Shown piece by piece: positions 1-12,144 of a stretch of 64,000 nucleotides of DNA. The position numbers and the translations under genes are program-made. Source of the stretch: Seriola aureovittata (lineage: Eukaryota; Chordata; Actinopteri; Carangiformes; Carangidae); NCBI RefSeq assembly GCF_021018895.1, contig NC_079369.1, positions 5,114,694 to 5,178,693 of the forward strand. The letters run 5' to 3'. Below the pieces are notes generated by a model. The model had not been told where the DNA came from. It ran no database searches and worked only from the letters and a program-made list of their open reading frames with translations. Each line of letters begins with the position of its first letter. The first letter of the stretch is position 1.

Positions 1-305
1 TTTTGACTCAGACTGCCCCACCAAAACCCATCTGCAGACACACCATCACATACGGCTCGTGTCACTCTTCACTGTGATGATTTTTACAACATCTTTACTT
101 CATTGGATCTTTCTGAAATAAAACTCTTGTAGGTCTGAACTCATCTCACACACATTCCAGACCAGAGTAGAAAACAAAGCTACACAACATTATCCTGCTA
201 AATGAAGCCAGACTATATTCCAGTTGTCTTCTGTGTGCTGCTTATGCTGGTGTTTGAACTGGTCTAACTGGGAGCTGTGGTCCTGAACCCACTCTTTTGT
301 TTTTC
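1..305 (-). repeat. Dispersed repeat family, copy 1
   Basis: The reverse complement contains 'gtgggttcaggaccacagct', 'cccagttagaccagttcaaa', 'ggaatatagtctggctt' and 'gtctgcagatgggtttt'. These match copies at about 28035-28540 and 39080-39600 in the same order. It is truncated by the window edge. It may be a decayed DNA transposon; no terminal repeats were identified. Confidence 0.7.
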
Positions 306-3300
306 TGAGTGTTTACATTTCTTTAAACTTTGCAATTCGTGTAAGGTGAATTAGCAACTCAGTCCACTGCTGGCTGCCTCAGCGTTTAAACGATGATAAA
401 AAAGATATGGCTGCGCCATGAAAGTGAACTGAACGTAGTTAGCTGTGAAGCCCGCTCTACCGGGCTGATCATCATGACACACGCAGCACTGTCTATCTCC
501 CTCCCTATTGCTTCCTCTCGCTCCTTCCCTCTCTCGCTGACTGTTTCATATTTTCACATTGAGGCGACAGTATGAAATGAAGGATCATGCTGGTCAGCGT
601 GACTGTTGAGTGGCCAATAATTTCCTGTATCCTGGAGCGTCCCAGCATCAGCACCTTGGGCAGAGATCATGGCACACTGTGCAAAATAACTGATCCTCCT
701 GTAAAGCCACTGACTGTCTGCTGATCTGTTGATAGTCTTCATCCGTTATCACAACTGAACATTATTTAAAATCAGGTTTCAGCTCATCATTGGCTTGAGG
801 TCCAGCGGCCCTGCAGGCAGACAAAACCACATTACAAACACAGAGATAAGTGGGTCAGTATCATGTTGTAAATGGCACACAGCTTTCCAACAATTTGAAA
901 TCGGCTAATTTCTTTTCGGTGTCCGCATGTAAGGCCTGCATAAATATCATTCAACTATGAGTTACAGTAAAAAAAATCCTTTTGTTTAATATTATTGTGA
1001 TAGGAAAGAGCCAGACAGGATGATAATAAGAGACAATCCTGCACCTTGCACATGTGTGATTCATCAGGGTACTGCCACTTGAGGGGCTTGAGCACAATAA
1101 TATTTTGGACTTTGGATTCCGAAGAGTTTAAGCTACTATAACCAAGATTTTTCATGAACTTTTAATTAATATTCACAAATGTAATTATCATGATTTTGTC
1201 TGCATACAGCGTCGAGAGAACGTCATTTGTCATTTTAATGCTATAAGTATTTAATAACACTCATAAATAAACAGAATATTCAGTGGCAGGGAAACATGCT
1301 CGGTAAGATTCATTTGTGTAAGCCGTTACAGACTCTGTGAGACTGAAGAGCAAAGGGAAAGAGGCTAACCTCACCACACGTGAGCGGTATGTAGTGATTT
1401 TGGAGAAGCCTTTGCGTGAGTTTACAGCAACCAAAGCCACACAAATTGTAGCTTATGTCTCAGAGCTGGAATGTGGGAAAAAAACAGACATGATAGAGAC
1501 ACGTAATCAACAGAACTACTGTAGCTATATAGTTTATTCGGAAAGTGTTCCCTTCAGTTTTTGTGTAATGTTGCAGCCTTATGCTAAGATCAAACATTTA
1601 ATTTGTCACCTCATTGATCTAAACTCAATACCTCATCATGACCGGGCGAAAAACTGAATTTGACTTTTTTTTTTTTGCAAATGTATTAAAAGGAAAAACT
1701 GAAATATCACATTGACAGTGTCTGGATGAAACCGGACACGACAGTTAGATTTGGTTGTCCAAGTATCTTCTGGTAAGATGTAGCTTCTTTCTGTTGGACT
1801 CACCGTTCAGAGTCGGTCGTTATTACCCTCCGACCAATCAGATATGCGTGTTTCACAAATATGGAAATTGTGCTAATGCCATTATGAAGTCTCTTATAGC
1901 TCCTACAGTATATCTTATTTCTCACCATTCATCTTTCTCATACTGTCTGCTGAGCAGGAACTCCCTTTGTCAAACTGAGGAATGTCCTATCCCTTTGAAG
2001 AGGCCCCTTCAGGGTTTCCATCTAGGAAACATAATTTCAGTTAGATGGAAAAGGACTGGTTGCCCAACACGACAGCTAACTAGTTCGCTAGTCTAAAACA
2101 TATATGGAAACTTCAGCACCTCCTCAATGCTAATCTCTAAACTTAATCTCCGAAATCAAGAACCCCGCTGGTCCTATTCACGTGTTTACTGCCTATGTAA
2201 CCTGACATCTTCTTATACGAGTGCTTCCTGCTCTTACCCTTTGCCTCCTCAGTCCTCTGTCAGTTTCTAAAAAAAGAGTGTTTCTGTCTAGACTTGAAGT
2301 GGTCATTCATCACGCCTGCCTCCACCACTCCTCTCTGCTTTGATGTTTCAACAATGCAGAACATCCTCCCTGCTTAAGAGCAAGTCTCTGGTTGCGTAAC
2401 CCTGTTGTTCCACATGTTCCTGGGCAGCTAGAAAACATTTCCTAGATCCTCCTCCCCATCCATCTTTTTGTACACAGTGTTTTGAGCATGTTTTTCCCAT
2501 TTTGCTTCATCTTTAAAAATGAACAACTTGCGTTTACAATTTACTGCTGGATATATTCTGCAGCTATTTGTCTTGGTTTCATTGGAGGGGTAACAAATAG
2601 TCCTAATTGATTTTTTTTTTTTTTTTTTTAAAACATTGGAGAATGGATCTATAATGTTCGGGAGTTGGGATGTAAAGAAATATGAATGCATTATTCAGAT
2701 TTAAACAGATAATACATTGAACAGACACAAACAGCAATATATCTTTCGCAGTTATTTTTTCCCTCGTCCCTCCCTGGATTAAAACAATTTGCCACTAATG
2801 GCACAGATGACTCAGTCAAATGGAAACACACTCGTACACTCCCACTCTTTACAGTGGTGAAGGCATCTAAAAATCAGGGGATTAACAGTGCATGCATTCC
2901 ATGATGCATTGCAAAATTTGCAACTAAAAAGCTTTTCAAATTTCCAGGTTGTATGCCGCCTACACCATTAACAAATACACAGTGCTTCTTTAGATTTTAT
3001 TTAGATTCAAGAGGGAACATGTTCAAATGAAAATCATGAGTGATGAAAAACGATGAAAAAAACATAATTCCTTAACTCAAGGTCCATGTACCAGTAAGAT
3101 ATTTTTTAGCCAAACAGCTGTTTTCAAGGTGAAACATGAGCTTTCTTCCTCAGGTTTTACATTATGTTCCATGACATAAATTCAACCCTTTGAATGTCTT
3201 TGAATTTTTAATTCTACACAGTCTCAGCTTTCTGTTAAACATTGCACGGTTCATTATTAGAATCACTAAAACTACCAATCATTTCTGAGTGGAACAGTTT

Positions 3301-4645
3301 GTAATGGAAGCAGCTTCTTTCACATCCTCGGTAGGTCAGCAGACTCAGATACTAAGAACAGAGGTGCATTGATATTGCCCCAGTTAGAGGCTAGCTCACT
3401 GTGCTCTTCTTCCCCCATCAGTCTGTCCCCAGGCCCACCAACACGCAAGCATGTTTTGGAGTAATAAAAGTACTGTCAGAGTTAATGCATGTCTTTATTC
3501 TCAGAGACAGAGAAAGGTTTGTTCACCATACACTGTGCTTAAGAGTACCCATATGTATCCATGAATCCTGATGCTCTAAAGACACGTCTGAGAATGCTTT
3601 GTTCTCTTTTCCGGTATGCTATATATCTCATATGAATGCCAGTCAGAAATAGTTACTCTATAGGCTACAGGCGATGACAGGATGTGAGCAAAGAATATTT
3701 TCTGAATGAGGTTGAAAACAGCTTTTAAATTATCTGAGTCTAAAGCTCAGGAATTTTGACACTTACCAAAAAAAGAAAAAAGGAAAAAAAAAAGAAAGAA
3801 AATATTTACTTCTGTAGTCAGGGTGTGTTTGCCTTTGATAATGGCCATCAATGATAACTATCCATTGCTGATGGCAGCTATGATTATATAGTAGCCTACA
3901 CATCCAGTCTCCACTTTCTCCGGGAAGAACGTGCAATTACTAAAATGATTTCTGGAATTGAATATATTGGTCAGTCACAAATGTTTGTATTTTGCAATCT
4001 GGAAAACATAGTGACCAAATGTATAGCTAGTGTGTTGCATCAACAAATAAGGTTAGCCAACAGGATTAGCGGCCTGATGGTTTGCATGAACAGTTTGGCC
4101 AGGGATTCATTGAAATTCCTGAGTTATTGTTTCAGGCCGTCCCCGCCTCACTCCCTCTAAGGTTTAAGCGTTGCTACAATTTTTTTATTTTTTTTTAATC
4201 AGTCTGTCCACTTTATGAAACAGTTATTTTACAGAGGCGCTGTTATCCTTTAGTTACTGAATGTGACATAGTGTGAGGCACAGAATTAGAGCTGGTTGCC
4301 ATTGTGGTTGTTGCCATATAATATGTCTTCTCTGATCTCTGACTGATGGCTGCGGTTTGGTTAGATAACTGATCTTATGATTTGCCTGTTTGATTCGATG
4401 TGTAGCTGCCACCTAGCTAAATCACTAATCAGCGAGTTTCCCTCCTCGCTGACTTGTTTTTAGTCTTTCAATTTATTTATTCCCCAGCTATACTGCATGA
4501 CGTATTCCGATCATATTGTTTATGCTGTTAAATAAAATTCTTCAGCTCCGGGAGGAAAACTCTCACTGTGCATGTCTCTTCACTGACTGTCTGGAATTCA
4601 TAGATGTTTTAACTGTGTATCTGATCAGTGTGTCTCTCCTTACAG
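306..4645. other. Upstream DNA, no gene found
   Basis: Apart from the Tc1-like fragment at 1545-1722, only AT-rich single-copy-looking DNA and homopolymer runs are seen. The missing mcf2l2 start exon (about 25 codons, ending in phase 1) was looked for here and not found. This may be the first intron or upstream flank. Confidence 0.6.
1545..1722 (+). mobile_element. Tc1-like terminal repeat fragment
   Basis: The blocks 'aatgttgcagccttatgcta', 'tcattgatctaaactcaata' and 'gcaaatgtattaaaaggaaa' followed by 'ctgaaatatcacattgaca' have the order seen in the terminal repeat of fish Tc1-like transposons and match the first half of the fragment at 57940-58060. Confidence 0.6.
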
Positions 4646-4729
4646 ATGAGATCATGCAGCAGGAGATCAGGCCCCTCCTGGCTGTAGACATCATAGAGCA
4701 GCTTCATCGACAGTTTGCCTTGCTCTCAG
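4646..4729 (+). CDS. mcf2l2: mcf2l2 exon 1 (first found)
   Basis: The exon lies between an acceptor (cttacag) and a strong donor (cag/gtatgt). It enters at codon position 2 and leaves after position 1. It encodes (D)EIMQQEIRPLLAVDIIEQL and continues into HRQFALLSG, the start of the N-terminal Sec14-like region. The family has a short upstream coding exon ending just before this Asp, so this is not the start of the protein. An ATG at 4516 is in frame but lies in the upstream intron. Confidence 0.88.
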
Positions 4730-5896
4730 GTATGTAACAAAACTCCAACGTCCTGCTGTCCACACCTGAAGCTTAACAACCCAGAGATTGTGACTCTGTG
4801 TATTCAGATGGAAGGAACGTTACATGACTTAAATAATTGAAATCACATCAACTTCCAAAAATTTAAAGATAAAATTTAAGAGCTCTCTGTTGTGTGGTTA
4901 ATTAAATGTGGAGAAAATTCTGGAATATGGTGATGCTTGTTTTATATATTAGAAAAAGATTATTTACAGATTTTAAAAGTATAATTTCCACAGAATACGC
5001 AACTTTTTTTCAGTTATTGGAAGCATATGCTGACCTGTTCTTCTTGACTCGGAACAAAGTCATATTGAAACAGAAAATAAAACAACATTTGAATGAATGT
5101 GGTTGTAAAATCCATGAGAAAATTATTTTTTAACCTGATTCTTTTACAAAGTCAGGGTGTTTTTTTTGTGCTCATCAGCAAAAAAATTGAAGGAGCAATT
5201 TGCCATTTCACTTCTTTAAAGTTGGGAAATCCACATCAGAAAAAAGAATATAAATCTAGCAGTGGCTGACTGAGTTTCCTCCTGTGTGAGTGTAGCTCAA
5301 AAACACATTCCCATAATGCACCGCAGCCAATAGCACCCAAGGAAAGATGTCCTGAGGACATCATGTGGTTTATCAGACAGAGCTCCTCCAGAGATACAGA
5401 GGACATTACATGACTGTGTTCCCAGGCTGAATGGTGATCCTTTCAGTTGGGTGACGTTTTTGTGTAAAACTGGTTACCCTTGAGTTACCCATGAACCACA
5501 CACACATCTCATCTGTAGCACACAGAACCTAGTCCATATTGAATGTTATGTTATAGTAATAATACCTTATCTTATGTGTCTTATGTTACCCTACTCTTCC
5601 TTATTTTGTAGAATAAGGTGCCAATAATTTAATTCTTACCTGCTCTGTGCTTTATGCGTACGCATTTAGACATCAAAGTACGCTGGTACGATTTGTCACT
5701 GTAACTATGCAAAAAGCTGTAGGTGCCTGTGAGTTCGATTATACACGTGCAGTATTCAAGTCTAACAGCAGGGGGCACTGAGTGTTTTACATCACAAGTT
5801 TCTGTACATGAAAATGAAAACCAATCTTATATCAATTTTTATTAGATAATTTAATAAAATCCAGTTTATATAATCACACCTTTCATACAATAAAAT

Positions 5897-5913
5897 ATTA
5901 ATTATTATTATTA

Positions 5914-5957
<44 letters not shown>
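5897..5957. repeat. (ATT)n microsatellite
   Basis: About 20 units of ATT/TTA, with one interruption, lie in the intron between exons 1 and 2. Confidence 0.95.
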
Positions 5958-5958
<1 letters not shown>

Positions 5959-6706
5959 AATCAAGAAGTTTCAAACAGTTGTACCGAAACCTTTCACTGT
6001 ATAAAGTTCTGCAACTTCTACAATTTGAGCTGAACATTAACTGCTCCCAAGTCAACAACCAGGGTTCAGCCTCCTTTGAACTGAAGTCATGTTGTTCCCC
6101 ACAAACAGCTGACTATTCCTAAATGTAAAAATGCCCCTCCATTAGATTTCTTCTCAAGATAATATGATTGTATTGTTTTATTCATAGCCATTAGCCATTA
6201 GTATTCATTTGGAGTCGTGGTTCTGGGTCACCTGATGAATTTAAGCCCAATATTAACTCCCGCTTTCAGCTCTGTTGTGGCCGACATCTTTCACATTCAT
6301 TTGACCCATTGTTCATGTAAAATTGTTGATTAGTGCAGCTTTAAGTATTTGTAAGGACCAAGTTAAACCAAGGAAATGAAAGCGTGAACTGAATCGTCAG
6401 CAGATGTTTCACTTTGAAAGGATTTTCTTTCAGTAATACAATGGCAGCGTGGAGGCTTAGCAGTTGGCATTGTCAGCTACCACATTGCAACCTGTAGCTC
6501 TGCACAGGTTAAGCAAGCGTAGATAATGGATGAATGGACAGAGAACAAGTAATGGCTACCCACATAGAAATGAATGTTAAAATAAATACTCACATTAAAG
6601 TTAGTATTCAAATCTAAGCCATAGCAGGGTGAACACTTGCTGAGTGTTGCTGAGGCCACATGACACACTTCATGTCAGGCACAGACTTTCCATCTTCAGC
6701 AAGTTA

Positions 6707-6708
<2 letters not shown>

Positions 6709-6742
<34 letters not shown>
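6709..6742. repeat. (GT)17 microsatellite
   Basis: An uninterrupted GT tract in the intron between exons 1 and 2. Confidence 0.97.
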
Positions 6743-6743
<1 letters not shown>

Positions 6744-7426
6744 ACTGGTGAGACTGTAGGTGATAGAGCAGAGAAAAGGGAATGTGTGAAATGTGTCAGA
6801 CCAAAAAAAGGAAAACTTTTATGTGTCAAAGTTAGAACCATTTCAGCGCTGCACGTCTTGGTCATATCGAGCTATTTCTTTTTAGCTCAAGGTCACCATC
6901 TTGTGGATTTTTGTGGAAGAAGTTTTAGCTGGAAACATGGTTGTCTTAAGAATTTTAAAAGAGTTTTTTACAGGATGTTCCATGACTAAGTTATTTAACT
7001 TATGTGTCAAATATTTTTCCTTCTTTCTGGATTTAAATGGTGTTTTTAAAGGAATTAGCATTTAGTTCAGCCTACAGCTGGGCTGAAAGGCAACTAGGGC
7101 AATAAAAGACAAGGAAAGAGAAGACAATATATTCATGCCAAAAGAAATTTCACTGATGTTCTCTGACTTCTTGAGATAAATGGTCCAATTTGTTAACTTT
7201 CTGGAATACAATACCAAACAATACAATACCATAGATTGTAATCAAGATGAGTATAAAGTGATCTCTATCTAGTATAAACATTCAATATAACATCATATAG
7301 CATCAGTGAAAAGCTGGAACAAGCTAATACAAAATATATAGTATATGTGATACTATCAGACAGAAGGGTGATTTTATGCAAGAAGGATGGATAGTAAATG
7401 TTGTGTGTGGTTGTTTTGTGTTGCAG

Positions 7427-7541
7427 GGGGGCGAGGGAAAGATGGGGCCCCCATCATCACCTTCCCAGAGTACTCAAGCTTCAGCGAAGTGCCAGATGAT
7501 GACTTCCTCAATGTAGTTACTTACCTGACCAGCATCCCCAG
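7427..7541 (+). CDS. mcf2l2: mcf2l2 exon 2 (Sec14-like)
   Basis: The acceptor is ttgcag and the donor ag/gtacgc. The exon encodes the hallmark GGRGKDGAPIITFPEY and DDDFLNVVTYLTSIP of the Dbl/Dbs N-terminal Sec14/CRAL-TRIO domain, which binds phosphoinositides and restrains exchange activity in relatives. The exon is 115 bp and not a multiple of three. A CA repeat begins 5 bases after the donor. Confidence 0.95.
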
Positions 7542-7546
7542 GTACG

Positions 7547-7563
7547 CACACACACACACACAC
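7547..7563. repeat. (CA)n at the exon 2 donor
   Basis: Eight CA units start 5 bases after the exon/intron border of exon 2. Confidence 0.95.
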
Positions 7564-7667
7564 TCTCATACACATAAACTTCATTTTCACTGCGGCTATC
7601 CTCACATAATCAAGTCACGCATTACAGCAGACGTAATGCAGGCATCGTACTCGTGAGAGGAAGAGGG

Positions 7668-7985
7668 AGCTGAGCTGGAAGACAAAGCTTCGGATGCACC
7701 GGTCGATCCACGTTCCATCCCTCGCCTGCGGTAGTGACCAAAAAGAAAAATGAGATTGCGAATACAATCAGCTGAAATGAGTTTCCAGGCACGTCCAACT
7801 GGTAGGAGGCCTCAGGGTAGACCCAGAACGCGCTGGGGAGCCTTATCTCACACCTCAGGGTCCCCCAGGAGGAACTGGAAAACGTTGCCGGGGAGAGGGA
7901 CATCTGGACTACCTCGCTTTGCCATCTGCCGCTAACGAAACCCGACTCCACATAAGCGGCAGTATATGAATGAATGGATAATAAT
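7668..7985 (+). mobile_element. 3' end of a non-LTR retrotransposon
   Basis: The sequence matches a very common fish LINE tail: a 'tcgatccacgttcc' block, then codons for TGRRPQGRPRTRW, then 'gagagggacatctgga' and 'cataagcggcagtatatgaa', ending in a (TGAA/TGGA)n tail. An internal deletion joins the 'gagatcgc...aaatgagtttc'-like part to the GRPRTRW part. It sits wholly in the intron between exons 2 and 3. Confidence 0.7.
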
Positions 7986-8257
7986 AACAACAATGATGAA
8001 CTTAATTTATAGTTTTCAAAACAAAGTTACAAAGTGCTTTACACAGTTGAACCAGGATTAAAACATTTCAGGACTGAGGCAAATAAAATCACACAAAACG
8101 ATGGATAAACACAAACCGGAAATAATGAAAGTGCTTTTAGGGCCTTAATCATGTCAGGTGATTTTGGGGAATTTTATTGACACAGTTTACACACAAGCAC
8201 TAAATATCAGTCCAAAGTAGAAGTCCGGTTAACATCTCCTCTACCTCCTGTCTGCAG

Positions 8258-8348
8258 TCTGGATGCTGCCAGTATCGGCTTCATTATCATCATCGACCGG
8301 CGGAAGGACAAATGGAGCTCAGTGAAGGCCTCTCTGTCAAGGATTGCT
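8258..8348 (+). CDS. mcf2l2: mcf2l2 exon 3 (Sec14-like)
   Basis: A split Ser codon joins exons 2 and 3. The exon encodes SLDAASIGFIIIIDRR followed by KDKWSSVKASLSRIA, the hydrophobic beta strand and Arg-rich turn of the Sec14-like fold. The donor is gct/gtaagt and the exon ends in phase 0. Confidence 0.95.
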
Positions 8349-8938
8349 GTAAGTTCTCTAAGACACCTTGTATTTAAATCACCATATAAATGCATACATG
8401 CATATATTATAATATATATACAATATTAATGCATCTTCAATGTGCACTTGGATGTTAAAAGCAGTTGAATAAGGCCTTGTCTAGTGAGACTTTACATTAT
8501 AGAAATAGTTATGCTCTCTATGAGTCAAAATGGATTCTTCAGCCTATACTGTGAGTCACTGTTGTGATGTATATGCACTCGCAGTTTTAAAATAGAAATG
8601 AATCTATAGCTCTAAGGCTGCAGTTATGTCAGTGACTCTCATTTTATGAGCTGTGAAAAGACAAAAAGTATGATTTATATATTTGGGCTTGGGCTGTCTA
8701 TGACTTCTGAGTCAGCAGTATCAACTAGCTCTCAGACGTGTGGAGCTAAGCTCATAATAAGCTGCTGTAATAATTTGGTCTTTTAATGATTTGATACTGT
8801 CTCTGTCACTGTCATCCCAGGATTTTGCCTGCTGGTGTTTGTAGCCTAGTTAAGGAAAATGACAGAATGAATGAGTGAATGAACTGATGGGATGGCTTAA
8901 AGATGTACTTTAAATTTACATGGTATTTTGTTATCTAG
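8349..8938. other. mcf2l2 intron 3
   Basis: Short intron with nothing recognised. Confidence 0.85.
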
Positions 8939-9052
8939 GGGGCATTTCCAGGAAACCTGCAGCTGGTGTTGGTGCTGAGGCCATCCAGGTTCTTCCAGAG
9001 GGCTATAGCAGACATCGGGATCAAGCTGCATAAGGATGACTTTAAAATGAAG
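8939..9052 (+). CDS. mcf2l2: mcf2l2 exon 4 (Sec14-like)
   Basis: This 38-codon phase-0 exon encodes GAFPGNLQLVLVLRPSRFFQ and then RAIADIGIKLHKDDFKMK. The FPGNLQLVLVLRP core is typical of the MCF2/MCF2L/MCF2L2 Sec14-like module. The acceptor is ttatctag and the donor aag/gtactg. Confidence 0.95.
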
Positions 9053-9233
9053 GTACTGATAAGCATACCTCAAGTACCATCATGCAAACATCAGCTTCAA
9101 TCACAAAGAAAAATGTTTTTATTTTTGCCAGAAAAGGTGGTTAATTAGACCATGACACTTTCATTCACACTCTCACCGTTACGTAATGTTGTTTATGACT
9201 GAAAGTGTCGTATTGCGTTGGTTGTGTTTGCAG

Positions 9234-9350
9234 ATTGTGATGCTGAACTCTCTGTCGGACCTACATGGCTATGTGGATAAAGGGCAGCTGACCCGGGAGC
9301 TTGGAGGAAGCTTGGAGTACTGTCACAGTCAGTGGATACATCACCGAACT
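9234..9350 (+). CDS. mcf2l2: mcf2l2 exon 5 (Sec14-like)
   Basis: This 39-codon phase-0 exon encodes IVMLNSLSDLHGYVDKGQL and TRELGGSLEYCHSQWIHHRT. The DLHGYVDK and LTRELGGSLEY blocks are conserved in the C-terminal half of CRAL-TRIO domains of the Dbl subgroup. The donor is act/gtgagc. Confidence 0.95.
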
Positions 9351-9510
9351 GTGAGCAACCATACAGTGATGCGTTAACTTTAGCTGTTGTGATTTGTGAA
9401 TTTGCAAAATGTAACGGCTGTGGAGACGTCACAGATTTGACTTTTCAGCGACCGTATGGTCAGTTACATTCTAGGACGCTGCAGAGTCACATGTGGATCT
9501 TCTTCCCTAG

Positions 9511-9660
9511 GCCATAGAGAACTTTGCCATGACGGTGAAAACCACAGCCCAGATGTTACAGAAGTTTGGGACAGACCTGGCAGAGACGGAGCTGCCCAAT
9601 GACGTCCAGTGCACAAAAGACCTGCTCACAGCGCACACCGACAAACACAACAACCTCAAG
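9511..9660 (+). CDS. mcf2l2: mcf2l2 exon 6 (Sec14 to spectrin junction)
   Basis: This 50-codon phase-0 exon starts AIENFAMTVKTTAQMLQKFG and carries LAETELPNDVQ, matching the family segment that follows the Sec14-like domain and leads into the spectrin-like helices. The acceptor is ttccctag and the donor aag/gtgatg. Confidence 0.93.
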
Positions 9661-10561
9661 GTGATGTCGCACATTTAATACACCAACTCACACAGATATG
9701 ACATGACATAACATAACATAACAAAAAAAATCAGTGGTTGGGCTGAAACAGATTCATAAAATGCGGATGTCCAATGGCCAACAATAATAAAAAAACTTGC
9801 ACTGGTTCCCAAATGCAAATCCATACCACTGTATTAACTTGGCACAAGGTGATACGAGGCTCTAAGTCTTCTGCTTGAGTGAGATAAAATAAATGTCAAC
9901 TGGCTTGAGAGAAACTGAGAGTTACATCAGTGCCCGGTCACACCAGAAAGTGGCACAGAGAGACTCATTTGTAAAATTGGTGCTGGAGGCTTTGCCTATA
10001 ATTACTTTGGGGATCACGCATTGGCTACCGTTGTTTTTGGCTCAGGTAGTTTGTGGCAAAATGAATAGGAAGAGGAAAGCTTTTTCTCATCGCTTGTTAA
10101 TTGGCAAAGTAGGGTTATTAAAAGTTTGATGGTATCACACAGCTTTAATTTGGAGTCTCTCTAATTCCCTCTAAGGTCAGCACAAACAAGATAGTGTCTT
10201 TTTGATTAATGGGTCAAAGTTTATCAGTGTAAATTTACCTCACCTCTGAAAGCAAGTCCACGAGTTGCAGCAAATCCACTGAAATACATTTATTTCAGTC
10301 TGAAATTTTGCCTTTTTAAATGCCGGTGTGATCAGGCCCATACCATGAGGACATGGACACAAATGGCTTTGTTATGTCCCACAGTGCTAACGCTTCAAGA
10401 GCACATATAATACAACAGCATTGCTTTAACAGCATGCATCACAAAGGTCAGGCGGTCGACCCTTGCATATACAGGGTATAAATGCAAAGGGCCAGCAAAA
10501 GTCATTATCTAGATAACATACCAGATACAGATTGCATGTTCCAATGATAGGTAGAAATGGG

Positions 10562-10605
<44 letters not shown>

Positions 10606-10695
10606 ACACACACACACACACATACACATACACATGTCTGCTATTTTACAGGTGATGCTAATGTCATTTCTAACTCTTCTGTGTCTCCATACCAG
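9661..10695. other. mcf2l2 intron 6
   Basis: It holds the CA tract near its 3' end. Nothing else was recognised. Confidence 0.85.
10562..10634. repeat. (CA)n microsatellite
   Basis: CA tract with two TA interruptions, ending about 60 bases before exon 7. Confidence 0.97.
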
Positions 10696-10820
10696 GATGA
10701 ACTAAAGCTAGCTCTGAAGCAGGGCACCACTTTGTTAGGTTGTATCAAGGAGCAGGCAGCTAAGTCAGAGAACCACAAACTCAACCCAGACGAGACTGAG
10801 AACCAAACCACTGTGGAAAG
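10696..10820 (+). CDS. mcf2l2: mcf2l2 exon 7 (spectrin-like region)
   Basis: The exon encodes DELKLALKQGTTLLGCIKEQ and then a polar stretch ending NQTTVE. It belongs to the helical spectrin-repeat region. It ends after two bases of an Arg codon (ag/gtgact) that exon 8 completes. A long (CA)n tract lies about 60 bases upstream of the acceptor. Confidence 0.93.
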
Positions 10821-10927
10821 GTGACTGCCGGCAATTTTTTATATATATATATAATGTTTCTCAGTTCCAAGCAGTCATGGAGAAACTCTCGGAGTGTGTG
10901 TAATGAAGTTCCTGTTGTGTGTTTCAG

Positions 10928-11042
10928 GCTCCTAGCCCAGCTGGATGAGACGGAGAACGCCTTTGAACAGTTCTGGTGTAAACACCATCTGAAACTGGAG
11001 CAGTGCCTGCAGCTACGCCACTTTGAACAGGACTTCAGAGAG
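10928..11042 (+). CDS. mcf2l2: mcf2l2 exon 8 (spectrin-like region)
   Basis: The exon encodes (R)LLAQLDETENAFEQFW and KHHLKLEQCLQLRHFEQDFR, an amphipathic helix pattern of the spectrin repeat, with the conserved Trp of the first helix. The intron before it is only 107 bp. The donor is gag/gtatat. Confidence 0.95.
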
Positions 11043-11602
11043 GTATATCTGTAGATCTGTCCGTCTCTCTGTCTGCCTAGATGCTTCTGGCTCGCAGCCT
11101 TTGGATCTCACATGTGTCTCCTCTTCATACAGCTTCAAAAGACTTCAGCTGTGAGATCATACTTTGAAAAACAAGCTTTACAAAACACTGTCCGGCTGAG
11201 CCGGTTTGGAAGTTGTAAATACAGTGACTTCGCTTCACATCCCGTCTGACACCTCTTGTTCTAAAATTGCTGGAAAGTTTTTTTGTTTGGTGTCTTATTG
11301 CAGTATGTTTCATTGAATCTGCATCCTTCATATTTCTGACACTGAACATGATCATTTCACATGCTTAAGAAATGAACCCTCTCTCAGGATCCTTTAATGT
11401 CAGGAGATGAAACGAGCGAAACGGCCTTAACATGACACCTTGATTCATTAATACAGTATTTATGGAAAGAATGTTTGACTTAAAATATACTGAGGAGAAG
11501 CTGAGTCAGGATATGAGAAAATAAATATTATTACAGTGTGGATTAAGTGATTTTGTTCATCTTTTCTCAGTTTCTGTCTCTTTCCCATCTTTCTTCCTGC
11601 AG
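11043..11602. other. mcf2l2 intron 8
   Basis: Nothing recognised. Confidence 0.85.
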
Positions 11603-11722
11603 GTCAAAGTGTCTCTCGACAGTTTGGGCGACAGTCTAACCACCTTATCAGTCATCGGGGATTGTCTGGCCAGAGTTGAACAGCTGCTAACAGAGCTGAA
11701 AACACTGGAGGAGAAGGCTCAG
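11603..11722 (+). CDS. mcf2l2: mcf2l2 exon 9 (spectrin-like region)
   Basis: This 40-codon phase-0 exon encodes VKVSLDSLGDSLTTLSVIGD and a helix ending LLTELKTLEEKAQ. The donor is cag/gtcagt, followed 6 bases later by five CA units. The heptad-like Leu spacing fits a spectrin-repeat helix. Confidence 0.93.
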
Positions 11723-11952
11723 GTCAGTCACACACACAAAACATTACTTAAGGTCAAAGTCAGTTTATTAATGCTTTATAGATCACGAACACGCCATTAA
11801 TAAGAACATTTGAGTTGTGAGGCTGGAAACAATCCTTTGCTTATTCTACTCCAGCGTCACACTTGCAAGATTCATGTATTAGAAAACACTGTGGACATTT
11901 TGTGTGCACAAATGAAATTGCCATAATGTATTCTGAATTGTCATCCTTCCAG

Positions 11953-12144
11953 CCTACACTAGAAAAGGCCCAGCTCCATGCACTGCACGGTGACCAGCTG
12001 ATCCAGAGCAACCACTACGCTGTGGACTCTATTCGACCCAAGTGTGTAGAGCTCCGGCGTGTCTGCGATGACTTCAGCAATGAGGCCAAGAAAAAGACAG
12101 ACGTCTTGTCCAAATCCCTGCAGATACACACGGGCATTGAAAAG
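11953..12144 (+). CDS. mcf2l2: mcf2l2 exon 10 (spectrin-like region)
   Basis: This 64-codon phase-0 exon encodes PTLEKAQLHALHGDQLIQSN, then YAVDSIRPKCVELRRVCDDF and KKKTDVLSKSLQIHTGIEK. LIQS-HYA-D-IRP-C-ELR is a recognisable block of the MCF2-family spectrin repeat. The acceptor is ccttccag and the donor aag/gtgagg. Confidence 0.95.

Larger units (their letters stand above)
4730..7426. other. mcf2l2 intron 1
   Basis: It contains the ATT and GT microsatellites and otherwise unassigned AT-rich sequence. The open frame at 4906-5133 has no family resemblance. Confidence 0.75.

Noticed and set aside
1337..1657. 106-codon plus-strand frame
   Set aside because: Its second half is a Tc1-like terminal-repeat fragment and the first half has no resemblance to a protein family.
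7622..7993. 123-codon minus-strand frame
   Set aside because: It is antisense to a LINE 3' end.
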